Below are positions 59,536 to 62,867 of a stretch of DNA of 62,867 nucleotides, piece after piece. The stretch comes from Paenibacillus sp. (lineage in GTDB: Bacteria; Bacillota; Bacilli; Paenibacillales; YIM-B00363), in assembly GCA_031181325.1 (NCBI GenBank), contig JAPSKX010000004.1, positions 1 to 62,867 on the forward strand. The letters are read 5' to 3'. Every line of letters begins with the position of its first letter. Within the stretch, counting starts at the first letter, position 1. The translations under genes were made by a program, and so were the position numbers. Below the pieces are notes generated by a model. The model had not been told where the DNA came from and searched no databases. It was given only the letters and a program-made list of their open reading frames with translations.

Positions 59536-60435
59536 ATGGTTTCATCCAGCAGTGTACTCGCTGCGCGCGGCAAGAAGCGCGTCGATGTTTGGGATGTGCT
59601 GATTCGCCTCATTCTCATCGTCGCTTCGCTGGCTTGTCTGCTGCCGTTCGTGCATGTCGTCGCGAAGTCGCTCAGCGCAGACGCTTTCGTCATCGCGAAT
59701 AAAGTCGTGCTGTGGCCTCAGGGCTTTACGCTTGAGGCATACAAGAAAATTCTCGCGGACGCCAGCATCATCCGTTCTTTCTATGTGTCGGTCATCGTCA
59801 CGACGGTGTTCACGGTCCTCGGCATGATCATCACGATTTCCGCCGCATACCCGCTGTCCCGCAAGCAGCTGAAGGGACGCGCGTGGCTGACGTTCCTCTT
59901 CATCTTCACGCTGTATTTCGGCGGAGGCATTATTCCCGAGTATCTGAACGTCAGCAATCTTGGGCTTCTGGATACGATGTGGTCGTTGATTTTGCCGCCG
60001 GCGTTCAGCGCATTCAATCTGCTCATCATGAAGAGTTCGATGTCGAGCAGCATTCCCGATAGTTTGGAAGAATCCGCCCGAATCGACGGCGCCGGACACT
60101 TCCGAATTTTGTGGAGCATCGTGCTGCCGCTTTCCAAGCCGATTATCGCGACCTTATCTCTGTTCTATGCGGTCGGCCGGTGGAACGCCTATCAAGACGC
60201 ATTGTTCTACATTAAGCAAGCTACGGATTTACGTCCGCTTCAACTGAAGATGTATTACCTCGTCATTCAAGCGAGCGAGAGCTTCCAGCTCGAGATGACG
60301 AACGTGCAGCTCACCAATCCCGAAGTGCTGAAAGCGTCTGTCGTCGTGTTCGCGACGATTCCGATCGTCTGCATCTATCCGTTCGTCCAGAAATATTTCG
60401 TGCAAGGCGCCATGTTGGGGGCAGTGAAGGAGTAA
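59536..60435 (+). CDS. ABC transporter permease (LplC/YtcP-like)
   Basis: Second channel subunit of 299 aa. Segments: LILIVASLACLLPFVHVVAK at the first helix, LYFGGGIIPEYLNVSNLGLL, and the docking motif ESARIDGAGHFRILWSIVLP (ESA for EAA). GAGAGGAGG precedes ATG 59536, 15 bp after the upstream stop. Confidence 0.94.
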   Translation: MVSSSSVLAARGKKRVDVWDVLIRLILIVASLACLLPFVHVVAKSLSADAFVIANKVVLWPQGFTLEAYKKILADASIIRSFYVSVIVTTVFTVLGMIITISAAYPLSRKQLKGRAWLTFLFIFTLYFGGGIIPEYLNVSNLGLLDTMWSLILPPAFSAFNLLIMKSSMSSSIPDSLEESARIDGAGHFRILWSIVLPLSKPIIATLSLFYAVGRWNAYQDALFYIKQATDLRPLQLKMYYLVIQASESFQLEMTNVQLTNPEVLKASVVVFATIPIVCIYPFVQKYFVQGAMLGAVKE

Positions 60436-60470
60436 TATCACATTCGAACATGAAAACGGGGGAAAAATCA

Positions 60471-62126
60471 ATGCGCAGAAAACCGATCGCGGCATCGATG
60501 TTGGCTTTGATTACGGCATCCGGTCTCTTGGCCGGCTGCATGGACAACGGCAATTCCGGCGGCGGCGCCGCCGAGCCGGAAACGACGAAGCCGGCCGAAA
60601 GCAATGCGGAAGCGGGAAAGACGGAGGGCGCTTTCGCCGATTATTCGAACGGCTTCCCGGAGCGCGTGACGCTGGAGATTCCGGTGTACGAGCGCGCCTT
60701 CGAGGGTTGGAACGTGCAGGACAATTACTACACGCGCTGGATTCAGCAAAACTTCGGCGAGAAGTATAACGTCGACGTGAAATTCGTGCCGATCGCGCGC
60801 AGCAACGAGGTTCAAGACTTCGAGCAGCTGCTCGCTTCGCGCAAGGCGCCGGATATCATTTTCCATTACGACATGCCGCAAGCGCTTGCATACAACAGCG
60901 AAGACGTCTTGCAGGAGCTGAACCATGACGAAATCGCGTTCTACGCGCCTACGTACTGGAACAACATGAAAGAGACGATCCAGACGTACGGTCAAGTCGA
61001 CGGCAAGAATAAGTTCTTCTTCGCCAAGCGCCCGGACGCGGATAACTTCACAACGCTCATTCGGAAGGATTGGGTCGAGAAGGTCGGCATGAAGGTGGAG
61101 GATCTGACGTCCCTCGAGAAGATGAACGAACTGCTCGTCAAGTGGAAGGAAGCTGGAGTCGGCGTTCTCGGCGGCACGCTGACGCGCAACAACTATATCT
61201 ACAGCTACGGGTTCCGCGACTGGCCGATCGACCCGAAATGGCGCGCGCTGTATTCCGACCTCGGCGTCGCTGACTTCACGACGGAAGCGACGGAGCTGTG
61301 GCTGCGGAACTTGAACTACCAGTACAACAACGGGTTGATCGATAAGGAATTTTATCTCCGCGACGACGACGCAAAGGCGAAGGCCGAGTTCGTCGCAGGC
61401 AAGACCGGCACCTACGGCACGTACTTGACGGCCAATACGGACGTCATCGCCGCGACGCTCGCGAACAATCCGGAAGCGGAGTTCGCCGTATTGCCGCCGG
61501 GCGCCGGAATTCCGGAGGGGAGAAAGCCGCAGCAGCGCGCCTACTGGCCGTTCGGCTTCATCATGGGGATTAACTACGAATCTTCGGACGCAGAGCGCGC
61601 TGCCGTGTGGACGTATCTGGAATGGATGAGCCAGCCGGAGAACCTGTTCTTCCTGCAGAACGGCGTCGAAGGCCAGAACTACACGCTCGACGCCGACAGC
61701 ATCGCAGTCAAGAACCCGGACTTCAACGGCGAATCCAAGCAAGCGCCGAACAGCAATAAAGACTATTGGGCCCTGGTTACCGAAATCGCGGAATATCCGG
61801 ATCCGGCGATCACGCGCAAAGCGTTCTTCAAGAGCTGGGCGCCTGCAGGCTATGAGTACTTGGTCGAAGATATGTTGAAGTATCGCGACGAGACGGCGGA
61901 GTATCGGACGCCGGACGCGCTCTTCAGCGTATCGCTCGAGAAGGTGAGCGAGTACAAGGCCGATCTGAACGCGCTGTTCCAAGAGCTGTACGTGAAGATC
62001 GCCATCGCGCCGGAAGCCGAGTTCGACGCGCTGTACGAAGAGGCGAAGAAGACGTATCTCGAGGCGGGCTATCAGGAGATTCTCGACGAGAAGCAAGCGG
62101 CGATCGACGCCGGCCAATTCAAATAA
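60471..62126 (+). CDS. Oligosaccharide-binding lipoprotein of ABC importer (LplA-like)
   Basis: Extracellular lipoprotein of 551 aa. MRRKPIAASMLALITASGLL leads to lipobox LLAGC with Cys22, followed by a Gly/Glu/Thr/Lys linker. Family traits: YTRWIQQNFGEKYNVDVKFV, FHYDMPQAL, MSQPENLFFLQNGVEGQNY. ATG 60471, preceded by GGGGG, is chosen over ATG 60450 because the latter puts a polar stretch before the signal. This large SBP class binds extended uronate- or arabinose-type oligosaccharides. Confidence 0.93.
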   Translation: MRRKPIAASMLALITASGLLAGCMDNGNSGGGAAEPETTKPAESNAEAGKTEGAFADYSNGFPERVTLEIPVYERAFEGWNVQDNYYTRWIQQNFGEKYNVDVKFVPIARSNEVQDFEQLLASRKAPDIIFHYDMPQALAYNSEDVLQELNHDEIAFYAPTYWNNMKETIQTYGQVDGKNKFFFAKRPDADNFTTLIRKDWVEKVGMKVEDLTSLEKMNELLVKWKEAGVGVLGGTLTRNNYIYSYGFRDWPIDPKWRALYSDLGVADFTTEATELWLRNLNYQYNNGLIDKEFYLRDDDAKAKAEFVAGKTGTYGTYLTANTDVIAATLANNPEAEFAVLPPGAGIPEGRKPQQRAYWPFGFIMGINYESSDAERAAVWTYLEWMSQPENLFFLQNGVEGQNYTLDADSIAVKNPDFNGESKQAPNSNKDYWALVTEIAEYPDPAITRKAFFKSWAPAGYEYLVEDMLKYRDETAEYRTPDALFSVSLEKVSEYKADLNALFQELYVKIAIAPEAEFDALYEEAKKTYLEAGYQEILDEKQAAIDAGQFK

Positions 62127-62148
62127 GACGGCAAGCTGCCAACGACAA

Positions 62149-62173
62149 GGCCCCTGCTTCCGGCAGGGGCTTT
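62149..62173 (+). terminator. Weak terminator or attenuator between SBP and GH105
   Basis: GCCCCTGC (62150-62157) and GCAGGGGC (62163-62170) form an 8-bp stem followed by TTTCCC. It would lower but need not stop transcription into the GH105 gene, as often seen after SBP genes. Confidence 0.65.
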
Positions 62174-62194
62174 CCCTAAGGAGACGATATCGGA

Positions 62195-62867
62195 ATGAAA
62201 CTGCAAATTGCGCACCCCGACTTGAAGCGAACGATCGACCGCGTCGTCGATTACACCTTCGGCATGGATCTGACGTGGGATTGGCCGGGCGGCGTCGCGT
62301 ACTACGGCGTCAGCCGCGCCTTCGAGACGACCGGAGAGGCGTCGTATTTAGAACGGATGGCATCGTGGGTCGACGAATATATCGAAGCGGGCTTGCCCGG
62401 GAAGTGGACGGTCAATGCGTGCGCGATGGGGCATATGCTGCTAACGCTGCACGAGCACACCGGCGAGCAGAGGTACCTCGATCTGATCATGAGCAAGGTC
62501 GATTATTTGGAGCATCATGCGCTTCGGTTCGGCGACCGGGTGCTGCAGCACACCGTGTCGGCGAAGAACGACTTCCCGGAGCAGGCATGGGCCGATACGC
62601 TCTTCATGGCCGCCTACTTCCTGCTGCGCGTCGGCGTGAAGCTCGGCGAGAAGCGCCTGATCGACGATGCGCTTCATCAGTATTTCTGGCACATCAATTA
62701 TTTGCAGGACGAAGATAGCGGCTTGTGGTACCACGGCTACTATCATGTTCACAAGGATCATATGTCCGGCATCCACTGGGCAAGGGCCAACGCCTGGGCG
62801 GCGTATACGATGGCCCGCGCGGCGAGAGGGCTGCCGGAGAGCTACTTGTATCCGCCGATGATGCATA
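62195..62867 (+). CDS. GH105 unsaturated uronyl hydrolase (3' truncated by window)
   Basis: The frame from ATG 62195 (TAAGGAGA upstream) stays open to the window end, so about 224 residues are seen of an expected 350-380. It matches the YteR/YesR class: LTWDWPGGVAYYGVSRAF, FPEQAWADTLFMAAYFLL with the catalytic-type Asp in WAD, and HWARANAWAAYTMARAA. It hydrolyses unsaturated uronic acids from pectin-derived oligosaccharides in the cytosol. Together with the importer it indicates rhamnogalacturonan-type substrate. Confidence 0.9.
   Translation, partial: MKLQIAHPDLKRTIDRVVDYTFGMDLTWDWPGGVAYYGVSRAFETTGEASYLERMASWVDEYIEAGLPGKWTVNACAMGHMLLTLHEHTGEQRYLDLIMSKVDYLEHHALRFGDRVLQHTVSAKNDFPEQAWADTLFMAAYFLLRVGVKLGEKRLIDDALHQYFWHINYLQDEDSGLWYHGYYHVHKDHMSGIHWARANAWAAYTMARAARGLPESYLYPPMMH

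Noticed and set aside
60468-62117. Antisense open frame of 549 codons across the last SBP gene
   Set aside because: Exact shadow of a clear lipoprotein gene, with no start signal.

Overview
The window reads as chromosome of a GC-rich, endospore-former-type Firmicute, most likely Paenibacillaceae (Paenibacillus/Cohnella-like). The reasons are strong AGGAGG-type ribosome binding sites, frequent TTG/GTG starts, carbohydrate ABC importers encoded without their ATPase, a ribonuclease J, an MhqO/MhqD-type pair with a palindromic operator, a 7-1-7 Fur box, and two-domain Cache/AraC regulators beside Lpl/Ytc-type permeases. Genus assignment is inference. I see no rRNA, canonical tRNA, CRISPR array, phage or intact insertion sequence.

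Layout. 1-5.4 kb: phosphoesterase, lipoprotein SBP, two permeases, GntR regulator and Tyr-phosphatase, probably uptake and dephosphorylation of a small phosphorylated compound. 5.4-5.7 kb: terminator and the remnant of an endonuclease/exonuclease/phosphatase gene. 5.7-11.8 kb: an RNA-repair island, with two WYL proteins divergent from rtcB, a 490-nt intergenic region holding a tRNA-like T-arm element, a slipin, and an RlaP-type nucleotidyltransferase. 11.85-15.45 kb: a GH16-like protein, then PP2C phosphatase, AAA+ ATPase and TPR membrane protein. 15.5-18.3 kb: small housekeeping or accessory enzymes. 18.3-21.9 kb: heterodimeric ABC exporter. 22-24.3 kb: unknown protein and a GH105 hydrolase.

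24.4-37.7 kb is one carbohydrate regulon: cytosolic sulfatase, GH94-type 1,2-beta-oligoglucan phosphorylase-like enzyme, LacI regulator, two permeases, SBP, then Gfo/Idh/MocA oxidoreductase, TIM-barrel isomerase and a second oxidoreductase. At least five copies of the palindrome GAAACGTTTC sit at the promoters of the sulfatase, phosphorylase and transporter units, so the LacI protein probably controls all three. 37.8-43.9 kb is a second unit of the same chemistry (two more Gfo/Idh/MocA, two more TIM-barrel isomerases, an AraC regulator, a MATE exporter).

44-52 kb: broken monooxygenase remnant, RNase J, a membrane protein/phosphoesterase pair, a MalT-type LuxR regulator, and the mhqO-mhqD pair. 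52.1-53.3 kb: a propeller-like protein with a textbook Fur box, overlapping convergently a Cys-rich protein. 53.3-55.9 kb: GH51 arabinofuranosidase divergent from an ArsR-type regulator. 56-62.9 kb: Cache/AraC regulator, two permeases, SBP and a GH105 hydrolase cut by the window end, probably for pectin-derived oligosaccharides.

The most unusual material is the RNA-repair island, particularly the structured, separately promoted-looking region between rtcB and the slipin, and the doubled or tripled oxidoreductase/TIM-barrel sets, which look like an uncharacterised oxidative glycoside pathway.
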